Below, one piece after another: positions 7,084 through 16,454 of a DNA stretch of 64,000 bases. Both the position numbers and the translations under genes were made by a program. The notes under the pieces were generated by a model. It saw only the letters and a program-made list of their open reading frames with translations, had not been told where the DNA came from and did not search any database. The stretch spans positions 248,001-312,000 of the forward strand of contig CBDFGO010000002.1 in NCBI GenBank assembly GCA_965247125.1. Reading direction: 5' to 3'. The first letter of the stretch is position 1, and each line of letters begins with the position of its first letter. This DNA is from CALBJU01 sp965247125 (lineage in GTDB: Bacteria > Bacteroidota > Rhodothermia > Rhodothermales > UBA10348).

Positions 7084-8974
7084 CAAGATTGTGAGCGGAC
7101 GGGAAGTGCAGGCTGACGCCCCAAGTATTGACAAAGAGGAGATCCAGGAAGCGGGTGGAATCATTCGAGTGATGCCCCTCTCTCTGGCCAACAAGATCGC
7201 TGCCGGCGAGGTTGTCCAGCGGCCGGCCTCAGCCGTCAAGGAACTGGTCGAGAACTCGCTGGATGCCGGAGCGAGCGAAATCCAGGTGATTCTGAAGGAG
7301 GCCGGTAGCTCACTCATTCAGGTGGTCGACAACGGCTGTGGCATGCGAGAAGAAGATGCGATTTTGTGTTTCGAGCGTCACGCCACGAGCAAGATCCGCT
7401 CGGTTGACGACCTGGAAATCATCCACACACTTGGATTTCGTGGGGAGGCGCTGGCGTCGCTGGCATCCGTCTCTCAGATCGATCTCAAGACCGGACTTAA
7501 CGATTCGGACCCCGCATTTCGGGTAAAAATCGATGGCGGGGAGCTAATCGAGTCCGGCCCGGTGGCGCCCACACGCGGCACTTCCGTAGCCGTTAGAAAT
7601 TTGTTCTTCAATGTCCCGGCGCGAAGGAATTTCCTGAAACGGCCGCAGACCGAGCTCAAGCACATCTTGGACATGATCCAGGTCCTGGCACTGTCAAATC
7701 CCTCGGTGTCGTTTCAACTTCTGCACGATGGTAATGAACTGATTAATGTGCGTGGGGAAGGAAGCGGTCAGTTTCATGCTGATCTATCGAATCGCGTCAG
7801 GTCTCTGATTCCTGTCGCTCGTGAAGACGAACTGATTCCTCTCAATGAGTCAACCAGCTATCTGTCAGTCCGAGGCGTTCTGGGTCCGCCCGGGGGTGCT
7901 CGTCGCAGCCGCGGAAATCAGTTTCTGTTTGTAAACGGTCGCTACGTGAAACACCGATATGTCGAGCATGCGGTGCTTTCGGCTTATGAGTACCTGCTTC
8001 CGGCGGGATCGTATCCATTCTTTGCCCTGTTTCTCGAAATCGAACCTCGACACGTCGATGTGAACGTCCATCCGACGAAGGCAGAGGTGAAGTTTGACGA
8101 TGAGAGAGGCGTTTACGGGATGCTCCGAGCGGTCGTTGGGCGCTCTCTGGGGATGAACCTACACACACCGGATATCACTCAGGCGAGCCCGGTCAAAGGT
8201 CTCTCACTGAATCTTGATCCGCTGGAACGGGCAACTCCCGTGAGTCGGGCGGCTTCGGAGCGGGAGTCTGACGACCCCGCTCCGAAGCCGAGGAACTGGG
8301 TATCGGAGGCCAGCCAGGCCCTCTATCGCGGAACCCAGATGGCGACTGCCGTTCCTGCTGCTTCGACAGATGACGCAGGTTCGAGTAAGTCGGGCGGCGT
8401 TGGTGAGGAAGGGCTCCTGTGGCAGTTGCATGACACCTACATCCTCACTCAGATCCTTTCCGGACTGGTAATCATTGACCAGCAGATGGCGCACGAGCGC
8501 ATTCTTTACGAACAGGCGCTTTCGTGTCTGGAAGGCGGATTCGGATTGTCGCAACAATTACTTTTTCCGCGAACCATCGAATTTGCAGCGTCAGATTATG
8601 CACTCTTGGAAGACCTGATGCCTGACCTGAAGAAACTCGGGTTCGACGTTGCCGCGTTCGGACGCAACAGTGTGATCGTTCGGGGTGTGCCGGCCGACAT
8701 CTCGACAGGCGACGAACGTAGTGTACTCGACGAAATAGTTGATCAGTACCGACTTTTTGAGCGCGTCGAACGCTTGTCAGGAAGGGAAAATCTGGCAAGA
8801 AGTGTTGCTCGCAGAGGTGCTGTTCGTGCCGGCATGAAACTCAGCCCCGGCGAGATGCGCTCCCTGATTGATCAACTGTTCCACTGTGATTCCCCTTACG
8901 TGAGCCCGGATGGGAGACCCACAATAATTACCCTGTCGGGAGAAGAGCTTCGAGAGCGCTTTGAGGGCAAATAG
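7076..8974 (+). CDS. mutL: DNA mismatch repair protein MutL
   Basis: A 632-residue protein. The N-terminal GHKL ATPase is clear: IAAGEV, KELVENSLDAGA (catalytic Glu in KELVEN, about residue 56), DNGCGM (85-90), GFRGEAL (120-126) and VNVHPTK (340 region). A variable linker covers about residues 370-445, and the C-terminal dimerisation domain runs from about 447. In the C-terminal domain the endonuclease motif DQHA(X)2E(X)4E reads DQQMAHERILYE (468-479), the ACR position reads ARRG, and CPHGRP reads SPDGRP, so the nicking site looks degraded. The start is uncertain: TTG 7076 overlaps the upstream gene by eight bases; a GTG at 7091 is an alternative. Confidence 0.95.
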   Translation: MDNKIVSGREVQADAPSIDKEEIQEAGGIIRVMPLSLANKIAAGEVVQRPASAVKELVENSLDAGASEIQVILKEAGSSLIQVVDNGCGMREEDAILCFERHATSKIRSVDDLEIIHTLGFRGEALASLASVSQIDLKTGLNDSDPAFRVKIDGGELIESGPVAPTRGTSVAVRNLFFNVPARRNFLKRPQTELKHILDMIQVLALSNPSVSFQLLHDGNELINVRGEGSGQFHADLSNRVRSLIPVAREDELIPLNESTSYLSVRGVLGPPGGARRSRGNQFLFVNGRYVKHRYVEHAVLSAYEYLLPAGSYPFFALFLEIEPRHVDVNVHPTKAEVKFDDERGVYGMLRAVVGRSLGMNLHTPDITQASPVKGLSLNLDPLERATPVSRAASERESDDPAPKPRNWVSEASQALYRGTQMATAVPAASTDDAGSSKSGGVGEEGLLWQLHDTYILTQILSGLVIIDQQMAHERILYEQALSCLEGGFGLSQQLLFPRTIEFAASDYALLEDLMPDLKKLGFDVAAFGRNSVIVRGVPADISTGDERSVLDEIVDQYRLFERVERLSGRENLARSVARRGAVRAGMKLSPGEMRSLIDQLFHCDSPYVSPDGRPTIITLSGEELRERFEGK

Positions 8975-9010
8975 CTCGCCTCAGTTCGCGCAACAGGATC
9001 GGTTCAGATC

Positions 9011-10381
9011 ATGACTTCCAGCCTGAAAGAACATTTTTCGAGTCTGCACATCATTCCGACTGCTTCCAGGGTACTCGTGGGTGTCAGCGGGGGTGTGGAT
9101 TCCATGCTGCTCGCCTTATTGCTTCAAGAGGCAGGATTCCGGGTTCAGATCGCTCACGTCAATTATGGCCTGCGCGGATCAGCTTCCAACCTGGACGAAG
9201 ACCTGGTCCGATCGCTGTCCTCTCGGCTGCATCTTGAGTTCCACGCACTGAACGTCCCTGAATCCTCGCGGCCCGGAAAATCGTTGCAGGCTTGGGCGCG
9301 GCTCGTCCGGTATGAGTGGTTCGAATCGCTGTGCCTGCAAAATGACATTCGGTATGTAGCCGTGGCGCACCATGCCGATGATCAGTTGGAGACCATGCTG
9401 CTCAATCTCGCACGGGGGACGAGCGTTGTCGGACTTGCCGCGATGTCGAGTAGCAGACCACTGTCCAGGCACTCAGAGGTCAGCCTGGTACGGCCGCTGC
9501 TTTCTTTCACTCGGACCGAGATCGAAGGAGAGGCGGTGCGGCGGGCTCTCGCCTGGCGGGAAGACGAATCGAACTCATCGCCGAAATTTGAGAGGAGCGC
9601 CCTCAGAACTGAGCTCCGCGAGATGTCTCCACCCGCATATGCGTCCTTCCGGGAGGCCGGATTAGGACTTTCGGGCAACATCAGAACATTTCGGACGCAG
9701 TTGAGATCCAGCATCGATGAGACTGGTACCATCCTGAGCTTGTCCGAGTTGGACCGTCTACCTGGCTGGATTGCAACCTGGCTCGTGATGGAAATGATCG
9801 AGCATCTCGACTCTACCGCCCCCCGAAGGTCGACCATTGCGAGGTCTGTCCTCAATCTGGTCGGTTCTCAGGTTGGAAAACGAGTGGAATTAGAATCTGT
9901 CCGGGCCTGGCGAGAGCGCGATCGCATCGTGATGGAGCGCATCGTTTCGCAGCCCGACCGAATGCCCTCTGCCGTCCATCGACGCGGAGATACGATCACA
10001 GAGAGTGGAAGGCTTGTCTGCCGAGAGATGATGGCCTCTTCTGATGATTGCGTGACAACTGATCAGAAAACCGCATATCTGGACAGTGATCTGCTCCATA
10101 ATCATCTCAGCCTGAGGTGCTGGACTGCAGGAGATCGGTTTTACCCGCTAGGCATGGAAGGGAGTAAGAAACTCAAGTCGTTTCTGACCGACGAGGGGGT
10201 AGCGGCCTCCGAGAAAAAAAACGTACAGGTTCTCCTTTCGGGAGGGCGTATCGCATGGGTCGTGGGGCACAGAATTGATGACCGATTCAAAGTTACCACT
10301 TCTACCACGCGAGTCCTTCGGTGTGAGTGGATTGAAAAGCGAGAGGAATCGACCAATTCTACTGGACGAGTACTTTCGTGA
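9011..10381 (+). CDS. tilS: tRNA(Ile)-lysidine synthase
   Basis: TilS modifies C34 of the CAU anticodon of tRNA-Ile to lysidine using ATP and lysine. The 456-residue protein has the N-type ATP pyrophosphatase P-loop SGGVDS at residues 26-31, the HHADDQLETMLLNLARG segment near 120, and a C-terminal TilS_C domain with WTAGDRFYPLG (about 377-387) and a KSFLTDEGV segment. The ATG at 9011 follows mutL by 36 bases. A mutL-tilS-hpt order suggests a housekeeping unit. Confidence 0.94.
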   Translation: MTSSLKEHFSSLHIIPTASRVLVGVSGGVDSMLLALLLQEAGFRVQIAHVNYGLRGSASNLDEDLVRSLSSRLHLEFHALNVPESSRPGKSLQAWARLVRYEWFESLCLQNDIRYVAVAHHADDQLETMLLNLARGTSVVGLAAMSSSRPLSRHSEVSLVRPLLSFTRTEIEGEAVRRALAWREDESNSSPKFERSALRTELREMSPPAYASFREAGLGLSGNIRTFRTQLRSSIDETGTILSLSELDRLPGWIATWLVMEMIEHLDSTAPRRSTIARSVLNLVGSQVGKRVELESVRAWRERDRIVMERIVSQPDRMPSAVHRRGDTITESGRLVCREMMASSDDCVTTDQKTAYLDSDLLHNHLSLRCWTAGDRFYPLGMEGSKKLKSFLTDEGVAASEKKNVQVLLSGGRIAWVVGHRIDDRFKVTTSTTRVLRCEWIEKREESTNSTGRVLS

Positions 10382-10502
10382 CCTGAATCGGGAATGATAA
10401 AAGAGCGGAATCACTTACTTTAGTGCCAGCCGATCCCACCTGAGTCCAGTGGCAACTGTTATCCACTGGGTGTCAATTTTTGAAACCCTCAATTTGAAGG
10501 AA

Positions 10503-11111
10503 ATGGAAGCCACATTTCTCGTCCACGACGAACAGACGGTCATCATTCGCGGTGAACGCTTTCGCAAATACCTGACGGCCGAAACCCTTCGTTCCAGAAT
10601 TGAGGAAATGGGGGCTGAATTGGCCGAAGAATACGGAGACAAAAAGCCTATTCTGATCGGTGTATTGAACGGGGCTTTCATGTTTCTGTCCGATTTGATG
10701 AGGGCGATGAAGATCGACTGCGAGATGGATTTTCTGAAGCTGTCGTCCTACGGCGAAGCAAAAATTACGTCGGGAGAGGTAAAAGAGCTTAAGAGTGTTG
10801 ACGCAGATATCGGAGGGCGCCACGTCATAGTGGTTGAGGACATCGTGGACACTGGGCTTTCGATGCAATACTTGCTCGACAGGTTGTCCCAGGAAAACCC
10901 GGCCTCTCTTAAGACCGCGACACTGCTGCACAAATATGAGGCAACCACGGTGGATGTACGTCTCGACTTCGTAGGATTCAGAATCCGAAATCTATTTGTC
11001 GTCGGTTACGGTCTGGATTATGGCCAGATCGGCCGCAATCTGGCAGACATTTACATTCTGGAAGAGCAGATGGGGATGGACACGACTCCAGAACCAGGCA
11101 ATTCAAATTAG
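10503..11111 (+). CDS. hpt: Hypoxanthine phosphoribosyltransferase
   Basis: Hpt salvages hypoxanthine (and often guanine) to IMP/GMP with PRPP in the cytoplasm. The 202-residue protein shows GVLNGAFMF near residue 53, a flexible-loop SSY at 81-83, and the PRPP-binding motif VVEDIVDTG at 110-118. Length matches bacterial Hpt. The ATG at 10503 is preceded by GAAGGAA; an upstream GTG at 10449 would add 18 unrelated residues. tilS and hpt are neighbours in many bacteria, supporting the call. Confidence 0.94.
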   Translation: MEATFLVHDEQTVIIRGERFRKYLTAETLRSRIEEMGAELAEEYGDKKPILIGVLNGAFMFLSDLMRAMKIDCEMDFLKLSSYGEAKITSGEVKELKSVDADIGGRHVIVVEDIVDTGLSMQYLLDRLSQENPASLKTATLLHKYEATTVDVRLDFVGFRIRNLFVVGYGLDYGQIGRNLADIYILEEQMGMDTTPEPGNSN

Positions 11112-11112
11112 G

Positions 11113-12210
11113 ATGACCGGGATGGCCAGCGACCCCCTCTACTACGGAGATTATCTTCAACTCGAAAAGATTCTGGATGCTCAACATCTCGAATCCTCAA
11201 AGAAGGGAACTGCGGCTCACGATGAGATGCTGTTCATCATTGTGCATCAGACGTATGAGCTCTGGTTCAAGCAGATACTCTGGGAGGTCGATGGGGCGAT
11301 CAGAATCCTTGATAAGGAGGTGGTGGAAGAAAAAGCGCTGGGCAAAGCAGTCGCACATCTTGAGCGGGTGGTTTCCATTCAACGTGTGTTGATGCAGCAG
11401 ATCGATGTGTTGGAGACCATGACACCTCTGGATTTTCTGGATTTCCGGGATGATCTGTTTCCGGCCTCCGGATTTCAGAGTGCACAGTGGCGTCTTATTG
11501 AGAACAAAATGGGAATGCGACCGCATGATCGGCATGCATACACCAAGACCGCTTACACCTCCCGCTTCTCCGACGAAGACAAAATGGCTGTAGAGGCGGC
11601 TGAAAAGTCGGCCTCCATATTCTCGTTGATTGAATCGTGGCTGGCACGAACTCCATTCATCGAATTCGGCGATTTCGACTTCTGGGACGCCTATCGCGGC
11701 GCGGTTTCTCGCATGATGGCCTCCGATAAGGCTATGATAGAGGGCCATCCAACTCTGTCTGAGAGCGAACAAGAGGCCCAGCTGGCGAACCTGCGACGTA
11801 CGGAGATCCATTTCGAGGCTCTGTTTGACAAAAAACAATATCTGAATCTGATCGAGACGGGCGAAAAAAGACTCTCTCACCAGGCATTGAAAGCCGCTCT
11901 GTTGATCCATCTTTACCGTGATGAACCGATCCTGCATTTACCGTTCAGATTGCTCCACGTGCTCGGCGATGTCGACGAAAATTTTACGAACTGGCGCTAC
12001 AGGCACTCGTTGATGGCGCGGCGAATGATCGGTACAAAAATCGGAACAGGGGGCTCATCGGGACACGAGTATCTGAGAAAAGCTGCTCAGCACAACAAAG
12101 TATTTTCTGACCTCGTCAACCTGTCCACCTTCTTCATTCCGCGATCTGAGCTGCCCGCCTTACCAGAAGAAGTAATTGAACAACTTGGATTTCGCTGGAA
12201 TCTGGGCTAA
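11113..12210 (+). CDS. kynA: Tryptophan 2,3-dioxygenase
   Basis: This heme enzyme opens the indole ring of L-tryptophan to N-formylkynurenine, the first step of kynurenine catabolism. Family hallmarks: YYGDYLQLEKIL near the start, the HDEMLFIIVHQTYELWFKQI helix that holds the distal His and substrate-binding residues (about residues 36-55), and GTGGSSGHEYLRKA near the C-terminus, which binds substrate ammonium and carboxylate. At 365 residues it has the length of the longer family form. The ATG at 11113 lies one base after the hpt stop; ATG 11122 is also possible. It converges on kmo, the later step of the same pathway, on the other strand. Confidence 0.93.
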   Translation: MTGMASDPLYYGDYLQLEKILDAQHLESSKKGTAAHDEMLFIIVHQTYELWFKQILWEVDGAIRILDKEVVEEKALGKAVAHLERVVSIQRVLMQQIDVLETMTPLDFLDFRDDLFPASGFQSAQWRLIENKMGMRPHDRHAYTKTAYTSRFSDEDKMAVEAAEKSASIFSLIESWLARTPFIEFGDFDFWDAYRGAVSRMMASDKAMIEGHPTLSESEQEAQLANLRRTEIHFEALFDKKQYLNLIETGEKRLSHQALKAALLIHLYRDEPILHLPFRLLHVLGDVDENFTNWRYRHSLMARRMIGTKIGTGGSSGHEYLRKAAQHNKVFSDLVNLSTFFIPRSELPALPEEVIEQLGFRWNLG

Positions 12211-12228
12211 CGATTCTGCAAGCTTAAT

Positions 12229-13596
12229 TCATCGTGCCCAGCTCATCGTGCCCAGCTCAGCCACGAGCGTTTCGGCCAGCTCCCAGTCAATCTCAGTAAT
12301 TCCCTGCCTCCCCCCACACAGTGTCTTCAACACGGATTCCTGTTTTCTTCCTATGTCCTGAGCCTGTTTGTAGGGCACCCGGTGGAATGAGACGAGTGAA
12401 TATTTTGGAATAAATCGTTCGGGGAATCGTTTTTCCAGTTCGAGGGCTACAGAGCGTCTGACTCTGAAAGCAGGGTCAGCGACCAGGTCACGCATTTCTA
12501 TGTAGTTGGTCAATGCCATGTCTGCGATGGCATTGGCATTCACGATTCTATCCTCTTCAAAATCGTGAAGCAGCTTGGACCAGGATGGATGATTTCCTGC
12601 ATCCAGCATCTCAGACAGTACGGACACATCCTCAAACGCACAATTCATGCCCTGACCGAAGAAGGGTACGATGGCGTGGGCCGCATCGCCGAGAATCAGG
12701 GCAGAGTCTCCGTAGGTCCATTTATCGCAACGGACCGTGCCCAGCTTGCCAGTCGGATTGTTGCCAAAATCTGTAAGCAACGAGGGAATAAGCGGGATGA
12801 CATCTTGAAACTGAGAATCGAAAAACGCACTGATTTGCGACTCTTCCTTGAGTTGATTGAAGCCCGGATCGCCGTCAAAAGGAAGAAACAGCGTACACGT
12901 AAAGGTGTGGTCAAGGTTGGGCAGAGCAATCAGCATGTAGGTGCCACGCGGCCAGATGTGTAAAGCTTCGGGTTCCAGGACGAATGAGCCATCGGCCGAA
13001 GCGGGCATGGAGAGCTCTTTGTAACCATGCTCCAGCATGTCCTGTCGATATCCGATGTCGGAAATTGCGTGCAGGCTGCTCCGTACCCGCGAACCCGCGC
13101 CGTCTGCGCCGAAAAGAAGATCGTAGCTGACTTCCCTCCCGGAAGGGTCAGGAGAATTGAGGGAGACGACTTTTTTGTCCGGGTCGGTCGACAAGACCTC
13201 GCTGTTGAAATGAAGTCCGATATTGGGGTGAAGCCCCGCCTTCTCGAGGAGAGTGCGGTTCAACCCGGGCCGGGAGACCGACCGAATGTATTCGCCCTCA
13301 TTCTGACTGTAGGGAAGAAAACTGGTTGAACCGTCGCGAGCGTGAATCATGCGTCCACGCATAGGGATGGTGCCTTTGAGAATCTGATCGGCCAGATCTA
13401 CTTTCGAGAGCGCATGGATGCCGCGCTCGGACAGGGCCAGATTGATCGATTTTCCGGAGGGCGCCTTGAGGCTCCGCAGGTCGCCGCGCTTCTCGAAAAC
13501 GGTGACCCTCATCCCTCGATTTGCGAGGACGAGGGCCAGCAGCGATCCCGCCAGCCCGCCACCCGAAATAACGGCGTGCTTATCTCGAGTAATCAC
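12229..13596 (-). CDS. kmo: Kynurenine 3-monooxygenase
   Basis: A flavoprotein that hydroxylates L-kynurenine to 3-hydroxykynurenine with NADPH and O2. The 455-residue protein has the FAD dinucleotide fold ISGGGLAGSLLALVLANRG at residues 10-28 ending in an acidic residue at FEKRG, the FGADGAGSRVR strand, and the GDAAHAIVPFFGQGMN ribose-binding motif near 300. The C-terminal LVSFHRVPYKQAQDIGRKQ segment is typical of KMO rather than other aromatic hydroxylases. It overlaps kynU upstream by four bases. The last codons are altered by a 14-bp tandem duplication directly at the stop. Confidence 0.93.
   Translation of the reverse strand: MITRDKHAVISGGGLAGSLLALVLANRGMRVTVFEKRGDLRSLKAPSGKSINLALSERGIHALSKVDLADQILKGTIPMRGRMIHARDGSTSFLPYSQNEGEYIRSVSRPGLNRTLLEKAGLHPNIGLHFNSEVLSTDPDKKVVSLNSPDPSGREVSYDLLFGADGAGSRVRSSLHAISDIGYRQDMLEHGYKELSMPASADGSFVLEPEALHIWPRGTYMLIALPNLDHTFTCTLFLPFDGDPGFNQLKEESQISAFFDSQFQDVIPLIPSLLTDFGNNPTGKLGTVRCDKWTYGDSALILGDAAHAIVPFFGQGMNCAFEDVSVLSEMLDAGNHPSWSKLLHDFEEDRIVNANAIADMALTNYIEMRDLVADPAFRVRRSVALELEKRFPERFIPKYSLVSFHRVPYKQAQDIGRKQESVLKTLCGGRQGITEIDWELAETLVAELGTMSWAR
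12230..12258. repeat. Perfect 14-bp tandem duplication at the kmo stop codon
   Basis: The unit ATCGTGCCCAGCTC occurs twice without a gap (12231-12244 and 12245-12258) at the 3' end of kmo. With one unit the protein would end ELGTMN-stop; with two it reads ELGTMSWAR-stop. It looks like a polymerase-slippage duplication. Confidence 0.8.
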
Positions 13597-14906
13597 GAGG
13601 ATGTATCCTCCCGATGGAACGCATCTTTCAGCTGCTGTGCGAAGCGAAACGCATCGGTGAAACTATTGTAGAGCGGGACTGGCGCGAGCCGGAGTATGTC
13701 CGGCTCGCGCCAGTCACAGATCGTCCCGACAGATTCTAGATAGTCAAACACAGCCCAACCAGATACTGCGTTATTCTCGCCTCGTAAAACTCGGAGGGAT
13801 AGCTGTGCTCCATGTCTCGAGACCGGCCTGGGTGTAATTATTTCAACCCGGTCTGACAAGGGTTTCTCGATCAAATACCTTAAATAATCGCTTAGTCTGA
13901 TGCTTTTCTCCCTCAGAGCATCCATCCCAACACTCTCAAAGACGTCCAGGGAGGCCTTGAGTGCCGCCAATGAGAGAACTGGTGGATTGCTCACCTGCCA
14001 TCCTTCCGCGCCTGTGATCGGATTGAACTCATCGGGCATCGCAAAGCGTGAGGTCTTGTCGTGACCCCACCATCCCGCCAACCGGGGTACACCCGGGTCG
14101 TTGCCATGGGAATCATGCACAAATATGCCAGCCGGACCGCCAGGACCGGCGTTCAGATACTTGTAGGAGCACCAGGCAGCAAAGTCTACATCCCAATCAT
14201 GCAGTGCGAGCGGCACGTTGCCCGCAGCGTGCGCCAGGTCAAAGCCAACCACGACGCCGACGTCGTGTGCGGCCCGGGTAATTCGCTCCATGTCGAATAG
14301 CTGGCCCGAATAGTAGTTCACACCACCGATGAGTAGGAGCGCAATTTCTTCGCCTTTGTTAGCGAGTTCCGATTCGATGGACGATTCATCCAGCACGTCC
14401 GAATTCTCCTTCTCACCCAGGACGATCAGATTTTCGGTTGGGTCCAATCCGTGCCACGCGATCTGGGAACGAACAGCGTAGCGATCCGACGGAAAAGCAT
14501 GATGTTCGATCAAGATTTTCCGCTTCAGTCCACTCGGCCTGTAAAAGCTGGCCATCAACAGGTGCAGGTTTACGGTGAGGGAGTTCATGATGACCACTTC
14601 CTTGGGAAGGGCGCCCACTATGGATGCCATGCCCCTCGTCAGACGTTCGTGGTAGGGCAGCCAGGGATTTTTGGCCCTCAGATGACCATCAACACCCAGT
14701 TCTTTCCAGTCGTCGAGCACTTCGTTGACCGCATCCCTCGTGGAAAGGGGTTGCAGACCCAGAGAGTTGCCGGTGAAGTAGATAACGCCCTGTCCCGCAC
14801 CCGTCAGGGGGATGTGAAACAGTTCTCGGAGTGCGCGCAGGGGATCAGCAGCGTCCAGGCCCAGGGCGCCTTCGGCGGTCGCATCGATATTCGAAAATGA
14901 AGCCAT
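13593..14906 (-). CDS. kynU: Kynureninase
   Basis: A PLP enzyme that cleaves (3-hydroxy)kynurenine to (3-hydroxy)anthranilate and alanine. The 437-residue protein has the PLP lysine in the motif WCSYKYLNAGPGG (Lys249), the Asp that pairs with the pyridine nitrogen in GFDLAHAAGN (about 221-230), and FTGNSLGLQP near residue 44. These are diagnostic for kynureninase among fold-type I enzymes. It is coupled to kmo by a four-base overlap and to the decarboxylase gene upstream by a one-base overlap, so these genes are one operon. Confidence 0.95.
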   Translation of the reverse strand: MASFSNIDATAEGALGLDAADPLRALRELFHIPLTGAGQGVIYFTGNSLGLQPLSTRDAVNEVLDDWKELGVDGHLRAKNPWLPYHERLTRGMASIVGALPKEVVIMNSLTVNLHLLMASFYRPSGLKRKILIEHHAFPSDRYAVRSQIAWHGLDPTENLIVLGEKENSDVLDESSIESELANKGEEIALLLIGGVNYYSGQLFDMERITRAAHDVGVVVGFDLAHAAGNVPLALHDWDVDFAAWCSYKYLNAGPGGPAGIFVHDSHGNDPGVPRLAGWWGHDKTSRFAMPDEFNPITGAEGWQVSNPPVLSLAALKASLDVFESVGMDALREKSIRLSDYLRYLIEKPLSDRVEIITPRPVSRHGAQLSLRVLRGENNAVSGWAVFDYLESVGTICDWREPDILRLAPVPLYNSFTDAFRFAQQLKDAFHREDTSS

Positions 14907-15913
14907 TACTCAGCAATTCCCAGCCACTCTCGGGCCGTATCTCTGAGTAGTTGTTGCCGCAACTCGCCCTGATCCGCATACACCTCGTTGATGAGCGACC
15001 CTGGCTGAAGTTCACCAAGGGGAAACGGATAATCGGTGCCCAGGGCAATTCGGTCGGCACCGAACAGTTCGACCAGAAACCGCAGGGCGGCCGGGTCATG
15101 CACCAGTGAATCGAGATAGAAATGCCCACAATACTCGCGGGGAGATCTGTTATTATCTACAGCGCACAGATCCGGTCTCACGTCAAATCCATGATCGAAT
15201 CGACCAACCGTGAACGGAAACGAGCCTCCACCGTGCGCAAATGCCACCCGCAGGCCGGGTAATCGTTCAAAAATTCCGCCGAAAATAAAGGACGCAATCG
15301 CTCGGGAGGTCTCGGCCGGCATACCCACCAACCAGGGTAGCCAGTATTTCTCCATCTGCTCCTTGCCCATCATGTCCCAAGGATGCACGAAGAGCGCCGC
15401 TCCCAACTGATCCATTCGCTCGAACAATGGGAAAAATCTGGGATCTGAGAGATTGATCCCGTTGACGTGTGTCCCAATCTGAATCCCACGCAATCCCAGG
15501 TCCGAAACGCAACGCTCCATCTCAAGAATAGCTCGGTCTGGATCCTGCATCGGTATCGTTCCGAGACCCTCAAACCGCTGGGGAAAGTCACGTACGATTC
15601 CAGCGATATGATCATTCAATAACTTCGACAGGTCGAGGCCATGTTCAGGCTTGGCCCAGTAAGAGAACATCGTCGGAACGGTAGAAAGAACCTGAACTTC
15701 GACACGTTGAGCATCACACTCCTCCATCCTAATCTTCGGGTCCCAGCAGTTGGACTCGATCTCTCTGAAAAACGTGCCGTCTTTCATCATTCGAGCGCAG
15801 CAAGGAGCGTGATGATCCAGAGAGATGAAGCCCCCGTATCCGTACCTGGACTTCAGATCGGGCCAGGTTTTCGGAAGGATGTGGGTATGTATGTCGTAGG
15901 CGCCTATGCTCAT
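14906..15913 (-). CDS. nbaD: 2-Amino-3-carboxymuconate-6-semialdehyde decarboxylase (ACMSD)
   Basis: This amidohydrolase-fold enzyme decarboxylates ACMS to 2-aminomuconate semialdehyde, diverting it from quinolinate formation. The 335-residue product begins MSIGAYDIHTHILP, with metal ligands His9 and His11. It has the ACMSD segment SRYGYGGF, then FVHPWDMMG, FAHGGGSFPFTVGR and LGTDYPFP. The last contains the catalytic-site Asp of the family. The ATG at 15913 is preferred over an in-frame codon 36 bases upstream, because the longer form would overlap the dioxygenase gene and add non-family sequence. Position between kynU and the 3-HAA dioxygenase supports the role. Confidence 0.92.
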   Translation of the reverse strand: MSIGAYDIHTHILPKTWPDLKSRYGYGGFISLDHHAPCCARMMKDGTFFREIESNCWDPKIRMEECDAQRVEVQVLSTVPTMFSYWAKPEHGLDLSKLLNDHIAGIVRDFPQRFEGLGTIPMQDPDRAILEMERCVSDLGLRGIQIGTHVNGINLSDPRFFPLFERMDQLGAALFVHPWDMMGKEQMEKYWLPWLVGMPAETSRAIASFIFGGIFERLPGLRVAFAHGGGSFPFTVGRFDHGFDVRPDLCAVDNNRSPREYCGHFYLDSLVHDPAALRFLVELFGADRIALGTDYPFPLGELQPGSLINEVYADQGELRQQLLRDTAREWLGIAE

Positions 15914-15918
15914 CCGGC

Positions 15919-16431
15919 TTATTGTGGAAGAGCCATGACACTTCCGCACGACGTGCAGGTCCGGGCTTCGACGGAATCATTGAACCGTTTAATTACCGGC
16001 GGAAGTTGAGCCACGATGTCCTCGAGATGAAAATACTCGTCATGGAGTTTCTCCCCGCAATTCTTGCAGAACCACATCATCCCATCGGTGTCGTCGTCAT
16101 CACGCACTTTTTCGATGACCAGACCAATCGAGCCCGCCGTGCGCTGGGGCGAGTGCGGGATCTTGGCTGGAAGCAAGAACATCTCGCCCTCCCGGACATG
16201 AACGTCTCTGGGCTGTCCGTCCTCAATAATTTTTACCGTGATGTCTCCCTCAATCTGATAGAAGAGTTCTTCGCTTTCATTGTAGTGATAGTCGTTTCGG
16301 GCGTTCGGCCCACCGACTACCATCACGATAAAGTCGCCGGCCTTGGTGTAGACGCATTTATTGCCCACCGGGGGCTTCAACAGATGACGATTTTCGTCTA
16401 TCCATCCTTGGAAATTGATAGGAGGTAGCAT
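15919..16431 (-). CDS. nbaC: 3-Hydroxyanthranilate 3,4-dioxygenase
   Basis: A cupin-fold non-heme iron enzyme that opens the ring of 3-hydroxyanthranilate to ACMS. The 170-residue protein has the iron ligand set His49, Glu55 and His93 in NDYHYNESEELFYQ and PAKIPHSPQR. It also carries the C-terminal rubredoxin-like second metal site, CKNC (122-125) and CTSC (159-162), which the bacterial type has. Length matches the family. It lies five bases upstream of the decarboxylase gene in the kynurenine operon. Confidence 0.95.
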   Translation of the reverse strand: MLPPINFQGWIDENRHLLKPPVGNKCVYTKAGDFIVMVVGGPNARNDYHYNESEELFYQIEGDITVKIIEDGQPRDVHVREGEMFLLPAKIPHSPQRTAGSIGLVIEKVRDDDDTDGMMWFCKNCGEKLHDEYFHLEDIVAQLPPVIKRFNDSVEARTCTSCGSVMALPQ

Positions 16432-16454
16432 GGTGTTCGGGGACCGGTTAGGCG

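Noticed and set aside
10996..11112. Long N-terminal extension of tryptophan dioxygenase overlapping hpt
   Set aside because: The extra residues are an alternative frame of hpt; the family start fits ATG 11113.
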